The position numbers and the translations under genes were made by a program. Source: GCA-2733415 sp964276095 (GTDB lineage Bacteria > Bacteroidota > Bacteroidia > Flavobacteriales > Flavobacteriaceae). Taken from it: a stretch of 64,000 nucleotides of DNA. Each line of letters starts with the position of its first letter. Position 1 is the first letter of the stretch. Positions 44,518 through 53,332 of this stretch are shown here, in pieces. The DNA lies in assembly GCA_964276095.1 (NCBI GenBank), contig CAXYDR010000003.1:1240001-1304000 (forward strand), in the 5' to 3' direction. The notes below the pieces were generated by a model that saw only the letters and a list, made by a program, of their open reading frames with translations, ran no database searches and had not been told where the DNA came from.

Positions 44518-46011
44518 ATGTCATTAAAATCAATATTAGCATTGCCTTTTGCTTTAAAGGTAAGAAAAAGAATGGATAAATGGATTAATAATCCGTTAGT
44601 CACACAAGAGCGAGTTTTTCAAGAATTGATAAGTGTTGCTACATCAACAGAATTCGGAAAAGACCATAATTTCATAAGTATTAATTCATATAATGATTTT
44701 GTAAAGCAAGTTCCTATTCGTGATTATGAAGGGTTGCGTTTTTATGTAGATAAGGTTGTAGCTGGAGAAGAGAATATTCTATGGCCAAACAAACCCTTAT
44801 ATTTTGCGAAAACATCAGGAACTACTTCTGGTGCAAAATACATTCCTATTACGAAAGAATCTATGCCAACACATACTACTAATGCACGAAATGCAATTAT
44901 GTGTTATATAGCTGAAACGAAGAGTACTCGTTTTGTAAATGGAAAAATGATATTCTTGCAAGGTAGTCCGGTTTTATCTGAACAAAACGGAGTGAAATTA
45001 GGTAGATTGTCAGGTATAGTAGCTCATTATGTGCCTAAATACTTATTGAAAAACAGATTACCGAGTTGGGAAACAAATTGTATTGACGATTGGGAAACTA
45101 AGGTAAATGCTATAGTTGAAGAAACAGTTACTCAGGATATGTCAATTATTTCAGGGATACCTTCATGGGTACAAATGTATTTTGAAAAACTAGTTGAGAA
45201 AACAAATAAGCCTGTAGGAGAGCTTTTTAAAAACTTTAATCTATTCATTTATGGAGGGGTTAATTATGAGCCTTATCGAAATAAATTTGAAAATTTAATA
45301 GGTAGAAAAATTGATAGTATAGAGCTATACCCTGCCTCTGAAGGTTTTTTTGCATTTCAAGATTCTCAAAAAGAAAAAGGGATGTTATTGCAGTTGGATT
45401 CTGGGATTTTTTATGAGTTTGTAAAAGCTAGTGATTTTTCTAGTGATAATGCAAAAAGAATCACTTTAAAAGATGTTGAGCTTGGGGTTAATTATGTAAT
45501 GATAATTTCTACTACGGCTGGTTTGTGGGCTTATAATATTGGGGATACAGTTCAGTTTACATCAACAAAACCATTTAGAGTTATTGTTTCTGGCAGGATA
45601 AAGCATTTTATATCTGCATTCGGAGAACATGTAATAGGAAAAGAAGTGGAACAAGCGTTACAAGAAGCGGTTTTAGGCACAGATATTCGTGTAAATGAAT
45701 TCACTGTAGCTCCGCAAATAACCCCAGAAAGTGGGTTGCCATACCACGAGTGGTTTATTGAGTTTGAAAATGAACCTGAAGATATGGAAGGTTTTTCAAA
45801 GAAAATTGACCAATCATTACAGAGGCAAAATGCATATTATTTCGATTTAATTGATGGAAAGGTATTGCGCCAATTAGAAGTCACAAAAATAACCAAAAAC
45901 GGATTTCAAAATTACATGAAATCAATAGGGAAACTAGGAGGGCAGAATAAGCTTCCAAGGCTTTCAGACAATAGAGAAATAGCAGATAAATTGTCTAAAT
46001 CCTACATTTAG
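44518..46011 (+). CDS. GH3 auxin-responsive-promoter family (acyl-adenylate-forming) protein
   Basis: 497 residues. The adenylate-forming fold is clear: the ATP-binding loop TSGTTSGAKYIP is at 99-110, YPASEGFFAFQ supplies motif 2, and LWAYNIGDTVQFTSTKPF supplies motif 3, with the C-terminal lid containing SGRIKHFISAFGEH. In plants this family conjugates amino acids to acyl hormones; bacterial members lack a proven substrate in most cases. It begins one base after the M23 stop and lies before the DUF6909 gene, a gene order that suggests an envelope or metabolite-modification role (inference). Confidence 0.92.
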   Translation: MSLKSILALPFALKVRKRMDKWINNPLVTQERVFQELISVATSTEFGKDHNFISINSYNDFVKQVPIRDYEGLRFYVDKVVAGEENILWPNKPLYFAKTSGTTSGAKYIPITKESMPTHTTNARNAIMCYIAETKSTRFVNGKMIFLQGSPVLSEQNGVKLGRLSGIVAHYVPKYLLKNRLPSWETNCIDDWETKVNAIVEETVTQDMSIISGIPSWVQMYFEKLVEKTNKPVGELFKNFNLFIYGGVNYEPYRNKFENLIGRKIDSIELYPASEGFFAFQDSQKEKGMLLQLDSGIFYEFVKASDFSSDNAKRITLKDVELGVNYVMIISTTAGLWAYNIGDTVQFTSTKPFRVIVSGRIKHFISAFGEHVIGKEVEQALQEAVLGTDIRVNEFTVAPQITPESGLPYHEWFIEFENEPEDMEGFSKKIDQSLQRQNAYYFDLIDGKVLRQLEVTKITKNGFQNYMKSIGKLGGQNKLPRLSDNREIADKLSKSYI

Positions 46012-46023
46012 CGGCGGAAAACC

Positions 46024-46031
46024 TATATTTG
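46024..46031 (+). promoter_or_regulatory. -7 promoter element of the DUF6909 gene
   Basis: TATATTTG fits TAnnTTTG and ends 16 bp before the ATG at 46048, within the 36-bp gap after the GH3 gene. It suggests internal initiation. Confidence 0.5.
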
Positions 46032-46047
46032 CTTACAATTATCTAAT

Positions 46048-47700
46048 ATGAGTAATAATAAACAAGAAATAGTAAGAACAAGAGCACAAGAGAGTTCAAG
46101 TGCCATTGAGCGTTTATACGTAACAATGCGTCATTTGTTTAATAGAGGGTTTTATAAGCCTATGGGGATCTCTGGAGAAACGTTAAGAGAGGCATTATTG
46201 CTTTTACGCCCAGAAATTTATGGTTCTATAGCAGAGGAAAAAGTTGAGCTTAATGGACTTAAGTATGTTATCGATAGACTTCCAATAGGAATAGAAGAGT
46301 GCAAATACATAAACTTAACTTCGGATGAAGGGTATTCAAAGTCGCATTTTGAAGTAATTATTCCTTCAAAAAGAAGAAGAAATTGCTACAGAATAGATGC
46401 TGAGCAAATGAATATAGAAATTACTAGAGGAAGGTCGGAAATATATGACATTCTTACCCATCTTACATTTCTATTTTTGGAATCACACAAAATAATGAAA
46501 AGAGTAGTTATTGGTGATGATGGAGAGTTAAAAAGAGATTGGCTGAAGTTAGAGAAAGCAGTTAGTGCAACAAAAAAGCTAACAGTTAAAGAAAAAGAAA
46601 TAGCACTTACACATACTGCAAATATATTAGGAAGAACGTTTGCGGAAGTGTCTAATGTTTATGATGACTATGCTGATGAAAAAAATCCTGATCGCTTTTT
46701 GAGCATTATTTATTGGTTAGGGAAGTTGGCTATTGAAGAAGAAATCGGTGAAAAGAAACGAGTAGTGACTTTTAGTCCAGTTTTAAGAGAGCGTTTAGGA
46801 CATCATATTCATGGAGAAATATGGGCAAATGATATAAAAAACACCTTAGTAAAAGAAGGTTTGTTAGGTAGGCCAATTCATGTTATCAGTGCAAATATGC
46901 ATAGTGTAATGAATACATTATTTGTTCCAATTGCGCTAAAGTCAGAGTTGAAAAACAAGTCGAACTTTGAAATTTATGAAGCATTAAGCGATGATAAAAA
47001 CAATGCCTTGCGCAATAAAGTTTCAAAAGAAGCGTTGGGTAACGGGATGATTTATTTAAAAGATGATTCAGGTACCAATATTAACGTACAAATTTTTGAT
47101 CTTTCAAAAATTGATAAATCAAAAGATGAAGTTATTATTGTTATGGATTATGCTTTTGGTGAGCAGGCATACGAAACAATTGATGAATTGTTAAGACCAT
47201 ATCAACATGATGATAAATTAATGCATTTAGATATTAAGTCGTTATCGATTATGGGTAAGGCGGGTATTTTAGAAGGTGGAAAAGGAGATATTATGATACC
47301 ATCAGCTCATATATTTGAAGGAACGGCAGATAATTATCCTTTTGAAAATGAGTTAACAGCAAAAGATTTTGTTGACGATGACATTAAAGTTGTTGAAGGA
47401 GCAATGATTACTGTTTTAGGTACATCATTACAGAACAAAGACATATTGAAGTTCTTTTATGAATCAACCTGGAATGTAATTGGGTTAGAAATGGAAGGAG
47501 CTCATTATCAAAAGGCAATACAATCGGCATCTAAAGTAAGAGGAAGTATCGCTAAAGATGTAAAAGTGAGGTATGCATATTACGCATCAGATAATCCGTT
47601 AGAAACAGGAAGTACATTAGCTTCAGGCGGTTTAGGTACAACAGGTGTAAAGCCAACGTATATTATTACACAAAATATATTAAAACAAATATTAAATTAA
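46048..47700 (+). CDS. DUF6909 family protein with nucleoside-phosphorylase-like C-terminal motifs
   Basis: 550 residues, no signal or membrane helix. The N-terminal half (1-250) is helical with SSAIERLYVTMRHLFNRG. The C-terminal half carries a motif set resembling the purine-nucleoside-phosphorylase superfamily: VIIVMDYAFGEQAYET, GKAGILEGGKGDIMIP (from about 403), a phosphorylase-type GLEMEGA (479-485) and ASDNP (513-517). The DUF6909 name is from memory of flavobacterial homologues; the phosphorylase relation is my inference from motifs. It follows the GH3 gene after 36 bp and precedes the Wzz-like gene by 8 bp. Confidence 0.8.
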   Translation: MSNNKQEIVRTRAQESSSAIERLYVTMRHLFNRGFYKPMGISGETLREALLLLRPEIYGSIAEEKVELNGLKYVIDRLPIGIEECKYINLTSDEGYSKSHFEVIIPSKRRRNCYRIDAEQMNIEITRGRSEIYDILTHLTFLFLESHKIMKRVVIGDDGELKRDWLKLEKAVSATKKLTVKEKEIALTHTANILGRTFAEVSNVYDDYADEKNPDRFLSIIYWLGKLAIEEEIGEKKRVVTFSPVLRERLGHHIHGEIWANDIKNTLVKEGLLGRPIHVISANMHSVMNTLFVPIALKSELKNKSNFEIYEALSDDKNNALRNKVSKEALGNGMIYLKDDSGTNINVQIFDLSKIDKSKDEVIIVMDYAFGEQAYETIDELLRPYQHDDKLMHLDIKSLSIMGKAGILEGGKGDIMIPSAHIFEGTADNYPFENELTAKDFVDDDIKVVEGAMITVLGTSLQNKDILKFFYESTWNVIGLEMEGAHYQKAIQSASKVRGSIAKDVKVRYAYYASDNPLETGSTLASGGLGTTGVKPTYIITQNILKQILN

Positions 47701-47708
47701 TTAGATAA

Positions 47709-48803
47709 ATGGGGAATGATTTAAATAAAGGTTCTGAAGAGATAGACTTAATACAGCTATTTGGTTTTTTTGAGCAGAAGATAAAAGGATTTTTCAAGAG
47801 GATATTTTCAATATTTAATTGGTTTTTTTCAATACTTATATTTGGTCTAAAAGTATTTCAAAAAAAAATTAAAACATTAGGGCTTTTACTAATAGTAGCA
47901 GTGTTATTAGGTGTGGTCTTAGATAAAAGAAAAGCGCCAGAATATTCTTCAGAAATGTTAGTGCAACCCTATTTTGAGGCAAAATATCAATTAAATGCTA
48001 ATATAAAATATTATAATTCATTGTTAGCAGAGCAAGATTTTGAAACTCTTAAAGAAATATTTGAGATTGATTTGGATCAAGTCCAAAAAATAATAGGTTT
48101 TGAAATGTATCCTGGACCTGAAACAGAAAATCAATTAAGAAGAGAGTATTATAAGTTTATAAAAAGTATCACTTCAAATCAAGTAAGTTCTGGGGAAGAA
48201 AATGAGGAAGGAGAAACAAGTAGGCCTATTATTGAAGTTTCTTTTGAAGATTTTGTAAAGGGAAGAAGTATTTATTCTAGTGACAAATATATGATTAAGG
48301 CCGTTTCTAGTAAAAAAGATGTCTTTAAATATTTAGAAAATGGATTAAACAATTCCTTTAATAATGAATATTCTACTAAGAATATGAAGAAGAGGGATTC
48401 AATTATTACTATAAGGAAACAAACAATTGAAGAGTCTATTAAGGAGATAGAAAAACTACAAGTAATTTATGTAGCTGCTTTTAAAGAAAATATAAAAGCA
48501 ACTTCATCTCAGATTAAGGTTGGTAATGAGGGGTTTGCATTGGCTGACAGTAAAGTTGAAACAAAAGAATATGAGTTATTAGAAAAGAAAACTAAACTTT
48601 ATGAAGAGTTAGGGAGGTTGCAAGAAAGTAAAGTGGTAGATGATACTTTTTTTGATGTAATTTCTAGTTTTCCTGAAATTGGTAAGTTAGAAGTAGTCCC
48701 TTTTTATAAAATGAAAGTGATTGTTTTACCAATAATAGCGTTTATATTATTTACTTTAAGTTTGTTGCTTATAAGAGCTTATAAATTTGTTGAAGAATAT
48801 TAA
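47709..48803 (+). CDS. Wzz-like polysaccharide chain-length regulator (kinase-less)
   Basis: 364 residues with a helix at about 55-71 and another near 337-357 flanking a periplasmic region with coiled-coil character (DSIITIRKQTIEESIKEIEKLQV and KEYELLEKKTKLYEELGRLQ, each shown in part). That two-helix layout is typical of chain-length determinants. No Walker motifs or tyrosine cluster, so it is not a BY-kinase. An extra amphipathic segment (20-50) precedes TM1. Immediately upstream of rfbB, it probably sets O-antigen or capsule length. The family match is by topology. Confidence 0.75.
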   Translation: MGNDLNKGSEEIDLIQLFGFFEQKIKGFFKRIFSIFNWFFSILIFGLKVFQKKIKTLGLLLIVAVLLGVVLDKRKAPEYSSEMLVQPYFEAKYQLNANIKYYNSLLAEQDFETLKEIFEIDLDQVQKIIGFEMYPGPETENQLRREYYKFIKSITSNQVSSGEENEEGETSRPIIEVSFEDFVKGRSIYSSDKYMIKAVSSKKDVFKYLENGLNNSFNNEYSTKNMKKRDSIITIRKQTIEESIKEIEKLQVIYVAAFKENIKATSSQIKVGNEGFALADSKVETKEYELLEKKTKLYEELGRLQESKVVDDTFFDVISSFPEIGKLEVVPFYKMKVIVLPIIAFILFTLSLLLIRAYKFVEEY

Positions 48804-48877
48804 TAATTGGAGCGTACTAGTTTTAAATTAACAGAAAGTCAAAAAAATTGTAAATAAATTATAATAGAATCTAGAAA

Positions 48878-49894
48878 ATGAAAAGAGTATTAATTACAGG
48901 AGGTGCAGGTTTTATAGGTTCAAATTTTGTTGAGCATATATTAAATGAGGAAAATATTGTCGTTTATAATTTAGATAAACTTACTTATGCTGGGGATTTG
49001 GATAATCTAAAATCAGTAGCTAATCATGAAAGGTATAATTTTATTCAAGGTGATATTTGTGATAGAAATTTGATAGAAGAGTTATTTAAGAAATACCAAA
49101 TAACTGATGTAATTCATTTTGCAGCAGAGTCTCACGTTGACAATTCTATTAAAAACCCAGGGGCATTTATAGAAACTAATATCGTAGGGAGTTTTAACTT
49201 ATTAGATGTTGCTTATAAATCATGGATGGATGCGCCTAATAAAGTGAAAGATGGATATAAGAACTCAAGGTTTTTACATGTTTCTACAGATGAGGTATAT
49301 GGTACGCTAGGAAAAGAAGGTTTATTTACAGAAACAACATCGTATGCGCCTAATAGCCCGTACAGTGCCTCAAAAGCATCTTCAGATTTTATTGTGAGAA
49401 GTTATTTTCATACTTATGGAATGAATGTAGTTACTACAAACTGTTCTAATAATTATGGTCCTAATCAACACGATGAAAAGCTGATACCAACTATTATTAG
49501 AAAATGTTTATCTGAAGAAAACATTCCTATTTATGGAGATGGTTTAAATATCCGTGATTGGTTATATGTTTTAGATCATTGTAAAGGGATTGAAATAGCA
49601 TTTAATACAGGTATTTCAGGAGAAACTTATAATATTGGTGGAAGAAATGAGAGAACCAATATGTATATAGTAGATACAATTTGTTCAATATTAGATGAGA
49701 AATCACCTAGAACAAATGGTAATTCATATAAAGAACTAAAAAGTTTTGTTGAAGATAGAGCAGGTCATGATTTTAGATATGCAATTGATGCTACTAAAAT
49801 TGAAAATGAATTAGCTTGGAAAGCCGATGAAAATTTTGAATCAGGTATCTTAAAAACCATTACTTGGTATATTAATAAATATAAAAAACAGTAA
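48878..49894 (+). CDS. rfbB: dTDP-glucose 4,6-dehydratase
   Basis: 338 residues. NAD-binding TGGAGFIGSNF is at 7-17, then FAAESHVDNSIKNP, the catalytic STDEVYG triplet, YSASKASSDFIVRSY (Tyr and Lys) and NNYGPNQ. Converts dTDP-glucose to dTDP-4-keto-6-deoxyglucose, the second step of dTDP-L-rhamnose synthesis. Opens a four-gene rhamnose operon in the order rfbB-A-C-D with spacings of 1, -1 and 1 bp. Confidence 0.97.
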   Translation: MKRVLITGGAGFIGSNFVEHILNEENIVVYNLDKLTYAGDLDNLKSVANHERYNFIQGDICDRNLIEELFKKYQITDVIHFAAESHVDNSIKNPGAFIETNIVGSFNLLDVAYKSWMDAPNKVKDGYKNSRFLHVSTDEVYGTLGKEGLFTETTSYAPNSPYSASKASSDFIVRSYFHTYGMNVVTTNCSNNYGPNQHDEKLIPTIIRKCLSEENIPIYGDGLNIRDWLYVLDHCKGIEIAFNTGISGETYNIGGRNERTNMYIVDTICSILDEKSPRTNGNSYKELKSFVEDRAGHDFRYAIDATKIENELAWKADENFESGILKTITWYINKYKKQ

Positions 49895-49895
49895 T

Positions 49896-50759
49896 ATGAA
49901 AGGGATTATTTTAGCTGGAGGTTCAGGAACACGTTTGCACCCACTTACCCTTTCGGTAAGTAAACAATTAATGCCGATTTTTGACAAACCGATGATTTAT
50001 TACCCACTGTCAACATTGATAAATTCGGGTATTAGAGAAATTCTAATTATTTCTACACCACAAGATTTACCTCTGTTTGAAAAATTATTAGGTGATGGTA
50101 AAAAATTAGGTTGTCAATTTGAATATGCTGTACAAGAAAATCCAAATGGTTTAGCAGAAGCATTTATTATAGGAGCTGACTTTATCGGAAAAGAAAAAGT
50201 TGCACTTGTATTAGGAGATAATATTTTTTATGGTACAGGATTGGGAGATTTGTTAAGACAGAATAATAATCCTGATGGAGGAATCGTATACGCATATCAT
50301 GTACATGATCCTGAACGTTATGGAGTAGTTGATTTTGATGACAACGGAAAAGTAATATCTATAGAAGAAAAGCCAGAAAAGCCAAAATCTAATTTTGCGG
50401 TTCCTGGAATCTATTTTTATGATAATGATGTAGTTGAAATAGCTAAAAACATCAAGCCTAGTCATCGTGGTGAATTAGAAATTACTGATGTAAATAAAGA
50501 GTATTTAAATAGAGGGAAACTACAAGTTAGTATACTTGATAAAGGTACTGCTTGGTTAGATACAGGAACATTTACATCTTTAATGCAAGCATCTCAATTT
50601 GTTCAAGTAATTGAAGAACGACAAGGGTTGAAAATTGGTGCAATAGAAGAAGCTGCATACAGACAAGGTTTTATTACAAAAGAGGAGTTAAGAGTTTTAG
50701 CCACCCCATTATTAAAAAGTGGTTACGGTAAACACTTAATCAGTATTATTGAGGATTAA
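49896..50759 (+). CDS. rfbA: glucose-1-phosphate thymidylyltransferase
   Basis: 287 residues, standard length. The nucleotidyl-transferase signature GGSGTRLHPLT is at 8-18, with KPMIYYPLSTLI, VLGDNIFYG and AWLDTGTF. Makes dTDP-glucose from glucose-1-phosphate and dTTP, first step of rhamnose synthesis. Starts one base after rfbB and its last base overlaps the rfbC start (TAATG), implying coupled translation. Confidence 0.97.
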   Translation: MKGIILAGGSGTRLHPLTLSVSKQLMPIFDKPMIYYPLSTLINSGIREILIISTPQDLPLFEKLLGDGKKLGCQFEYAVQENPNGLAEAFIIGADFIGKEKVALVLGDNIFYGTGLGDLLRQNNNPDGGIVYAYHVHDPERYGVVDFDDNGKVISIEEKPEKPKSNFAVPGIYFYDNDVVEIAKNIKPSHRGELEITDVNKEYLNRGKLQVSILDKGTAWLDTGTFTSLMQASQFVQVIEERQGLKIGAIEEAAYRQGFITKEELRVLATPLLKSGYGKHLISIIED

Positions 50760-51301
50760 TGAAAGCTACTGAAACGAAATTAAAAGGATGTTTTGTTATT
50801 GAACCAAGATTGTTTAATGACGATAGAGGCTATTTTTTTGAGAGTTATAACAAAGAAAAATTTGAAACATTAACAGGTTCTAAAGTTGATTTTGTACAAG
50901 ACAATGAGTCTTTTTCAACAAAAGGAGTTTTGAGAGGGTTGCATTTTCAAAAAGGAGAACACGCACAAGCGAAATTAGTAAGAGTTACTCATGGTGAGGT
51001 ATTAGATGTTGCAGTTGACATTAGACCAGATTCAGAAACTTTTTTACAGGTTGTAACTGAACGCTTGTCAGCAGAAAATAAAAAACAATTATTTGTTCCA
51101 AGAGGATTTGCTCATGGCTTTATAGTATTGAGTGATACTGTCGTATTTAATTATAAATGTGATAACTTTTATAATAAAGCATCTGAAGGAGGTATAATTT
51201 ATAATGATGACTCATTAAACATTAATTGGGTATTAGATCCAATTGAATTTTTAGTTTCAGAAAAAGATTTTGTGTTACCAACAGTAAAAGAGTTGTTTTA
51301 A
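50759..51301 (+). CDS. rfbC: dTDP-4-dehydrorhamnose 3,5-epimerase
   Basis: 180 residues. A cupin with DDRGYFFESYN, the active-site region GVLRGLHFQ (His) and FVPRGFAHGF, followed by VFNYKCDNFYN. Epimerises carbons 3 and 5 of dTDP-4-keto-6-deoxyglucose. Overlaps rfbA by one base and is followed after one base by rfbD. Confidence 0.97.
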   Translation: MKATETKLKGCFVIEPRLFNDDRGYFFESYNKEKFETLTGSKVDFVQDNESFSTKGVLRGLHFQKGEHAQAKLVRVTHGEVLDVAVDIRPDSETFLQVVTERLSAENKKQLFVPRGFAHGFIVLSDTVVFNYKCDNFYNKASEGGIIYNDDSLNINWVLDPIEFLVSEKDFVLPTVKELF

Positions 51302-51302
51302 G

Positions 51303-52157
51303 ATGAAAAAGGTTTTAGTTACAGGAGCAAATGGTCAATTAGGATTATGCTTACAAGAACTTTCTAAATTACATTCTACAATTCAATTTGTGTTTTCTAG
51401 TTCAAAGGAACTAGATGTGACACAAAAAGAATCTGTAAAGAGAATATTCGAAACAACGAATTTTGATTTCTGTATAAACTGTGCTGCATATACTGCAGTT
51501 GATTTAGCAGAGTCTGATTGTGATAAAGCTAAGAAAGTAAATGAATTAGGGGTTGAAAATTTAGCAGAAGCTTGTAATAATACTAATACGAAGCTAATAC
51601 ATGTGTCTACAGATTTTGTCTTTGATGGAACATCTAGTATTCCGTATTCCGAAAATGATGAAACAAATCCTTTGTCAGTTTATGGGAAAACTAAATTGGA
51701 TGGGGAAACTGCAGTTCAAAATGTTTTAAAGGAGTTTTTTATATTAAGAACATCTTGGCTATATTCTGAATATGCTAATAATTTTATGAAAACAATGCTT
51801 CGTTTGGGTAGTGAACGTAGTGAATTAGGTGTTATTTCAGATCAAATAGGAAGTCCTACTTATGCAAAGGATTTAGCAAGGGCAATAATAAATATCATTG
51901 AGTCTGACAGTAACTCATATGGAATATATCATTATAGTAATGAGGGAGTTGCTAGTTGGTATGATTTTGCACAATCAATTTTTGATTTAAGTAAAGTTGA
52001 AATTATTGTTAATGCAATTCCAACATCATCTTATCCAACACCTGCCAAAAGGCCCCATTATAGCGTTTTGGATAAATCAAAATTAAAAAAGAATTTTGGT
52101 ATAGAAATTCCGTATTGGAGAGATAGTTTAAAAGAAGCAATTTCTTTTTTAGAGTAA
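51303..52157 (+). CDS. rfbD: dTDP-4-dehydrorhamnose reductase
   Basis: 284 residues. NADPH-binding TGANGQLG is at the N-terminus, CINCAAYTAVDLAESD in the middle, HVSTDFVFDG and the YGKTKLDGE catalytic Tyr-Lys, then RTSWLYSEYANNFMKTML and KRPHYSVLD. Last step to dTDP-L-rhamnose. Ends the rhamnose block; 50 bp follow before wecB, including a perfect 12-bp palindrome at 52163-52174. Confidence 0.97.
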   Translation: MKKVLVTGANGQLGLCLQELSKLHSTIQFVFSSSKELDVTQKESVKRIFETTNFDFCINCAAYTAVDLAESDCDKAKKVNELGVENLAEACNNTNTKLIHVSTDFVFDGTSSIPYSENDETNPLSVYGKTKLDGETAVQNVLKEFFILRTSWLYSEYANNFMKTMLRLGSERSELGVISDQIGSPTYAKDLARAIINIIESDSNSYGIYHYSNEGVASWYDFAQSIFDLSKVEIIVNAIPTSSYPTPAKRPHYSVLDKSKLKKNFGIEIPYWRDSLKEAISFLE

Positions 52158-52162
52158 TAGAG

Positions 52163-52174
52163 ATAACTAGTTAT
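52163..52174. repeat. 12-bp palindrome ATAACTAGTTAT between rfbD and wecB
   Basis: Perfect self-complementary 12-mer in the 50-bp gap. It could be a protein-binding site or a chance AT-rich palindrome. Confidence 0.35.
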
Positions 52175-52207
52175 ACTCAGTTTGAGGTCGAGTAGCGATA
52201 AATAGAT

Positions 52208-53329
52208 ATGAAAAAGAATTTATTAATATTTGGTACAAGACCAGAAGCTATCAAAATGGCTCCTTTGGTAAAAGCATTTCAAAGTAACACGACTTTTGAA
52301 ACTAAGGTTTGTATTACAGCTCAGCATAGAGAAATGTTAGATCAGGTATTAGAGTTTTTTGAAATCACACCAGATTACGACTTAGATTTAATGAAGCCAA
52401 ATCAGAATTTATATTCTTTAACGGCGGATATTATTACGAACTTAAAACCTATACTGGAAGATTTTAAACCAGACTATGTATATGTTCATGGTGATACTAC
52501 TACAACTATGTCGGCAAGTATTGCAGCGTTTTATTCGGGAGCAAAAGTATGCCATATAGAAGCTGGGTTAAGAACATTTGATAAAAGATCACCTTTTCCA
52601 GAAGAAATAAACAGAAGTATTGCGGGCTGTATTTCTGATTTTCATTTCACCCCAACAAAAACTTCTCAAGAAAATTTATTAAACGAAAATATAAATTCGA
52701 AAAGTATTTTAATTACTGGAAATACTGTTATCGATGCATTAAAATTTAGTGAGCAAAAAGTGTTATCAGATAGTTTCAACGACACTGAAATTGACAGGTT
52801 AAAGAATTTGTTAAACACAGATAAAAAATTAATATTAGTTACTGGACATAGAAGAGAAAATCATGGCCAGGGTTTTATAAATATTTGTGAAGCCTTAAAA
52901 GAAATAGCTAATAAAAATAAAGATGTTCAAATTGTTTACCCGGTACATTTAAATCCAAATGTTCAAAAACCAGTATATGATTTGCTAGATGGGATAAATA
53001 ATATTTCATTAATTGATCCATTATCATATCCAGCTTTTATTTGGTTAATGAGTAAGTCATATTTAATTATAACCGATAGTGGCGGTGTACAAGAAGAAGC
53101 ACCTAGCTTAGGAAAGCCAGTTTTGGTAATGAGAGAAACCACTGAGCGTCCAGAAGCTGTTGAAGCTGGAACAGTTTTATTGGTGGGAACAGATACACGA
53201 AAAATTGTTGACGAAGCTGAAAATTTATTAAATAATAAAATACTATATAATAACATGAGTAAATTGCATAACCCATATGGTGATGGAACTGCTTGTGAAA
53301 AAATTGTTCAATTCATTTCAAAATTATAG
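52208..53329 (+). CDS. wecB: UDP-N-acetylglucosamine 2-epimerase (non-hydrolysing)
   Basis: 373 residues. GTRPEAIKMAPL at the N-terminus, VYVHGDTTTTMSA, HIEAGLRTFDKRSPFPEEINR, TGHRRENHG and SGGVQEEAPSLGKPVLVMRETTERPE (written in part) are the classical family motifs. Interconverts UDP-GlcNAc and UDP-ManNAc. Together with the next gene it supplies UDP-ManNAcA. A 3-bp gap leads to wecC. Confidence 0.96.
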   Translation: MKKNLLIFGTRPEAIKMAPLVKAFQSNTTFETKVCITAQHREMLDQVLEFFEITPDYDLDLMKPNQNLYSLTADIITNLKPILEDFKPDYVYVHGDTTTTMSASIAAFYSGAKVCHIEAGLRTFDKRSPFPEEINRSIAGCISDFHFTPTKTSQENLLNENINSKSILITGNTVIDALKFSEQKVLSDSFNDTEIDRLKNLLNTDKKLILVTGHRRENHGQGFINICEALKEIANKNKDVQIVYPVHLNPNVQKPVYDLLDGINNISLIDPLSYPAFIWLMSKSYLIITDSGGVQEEAPSLGKPVLVMRETTERPEAVEAGTVLLVGTDTRKIVDEAENLLNNKILYNNMSKLHNPYGDGTACEKIVQFISKL

Positions 53330-53332
53330 TGT

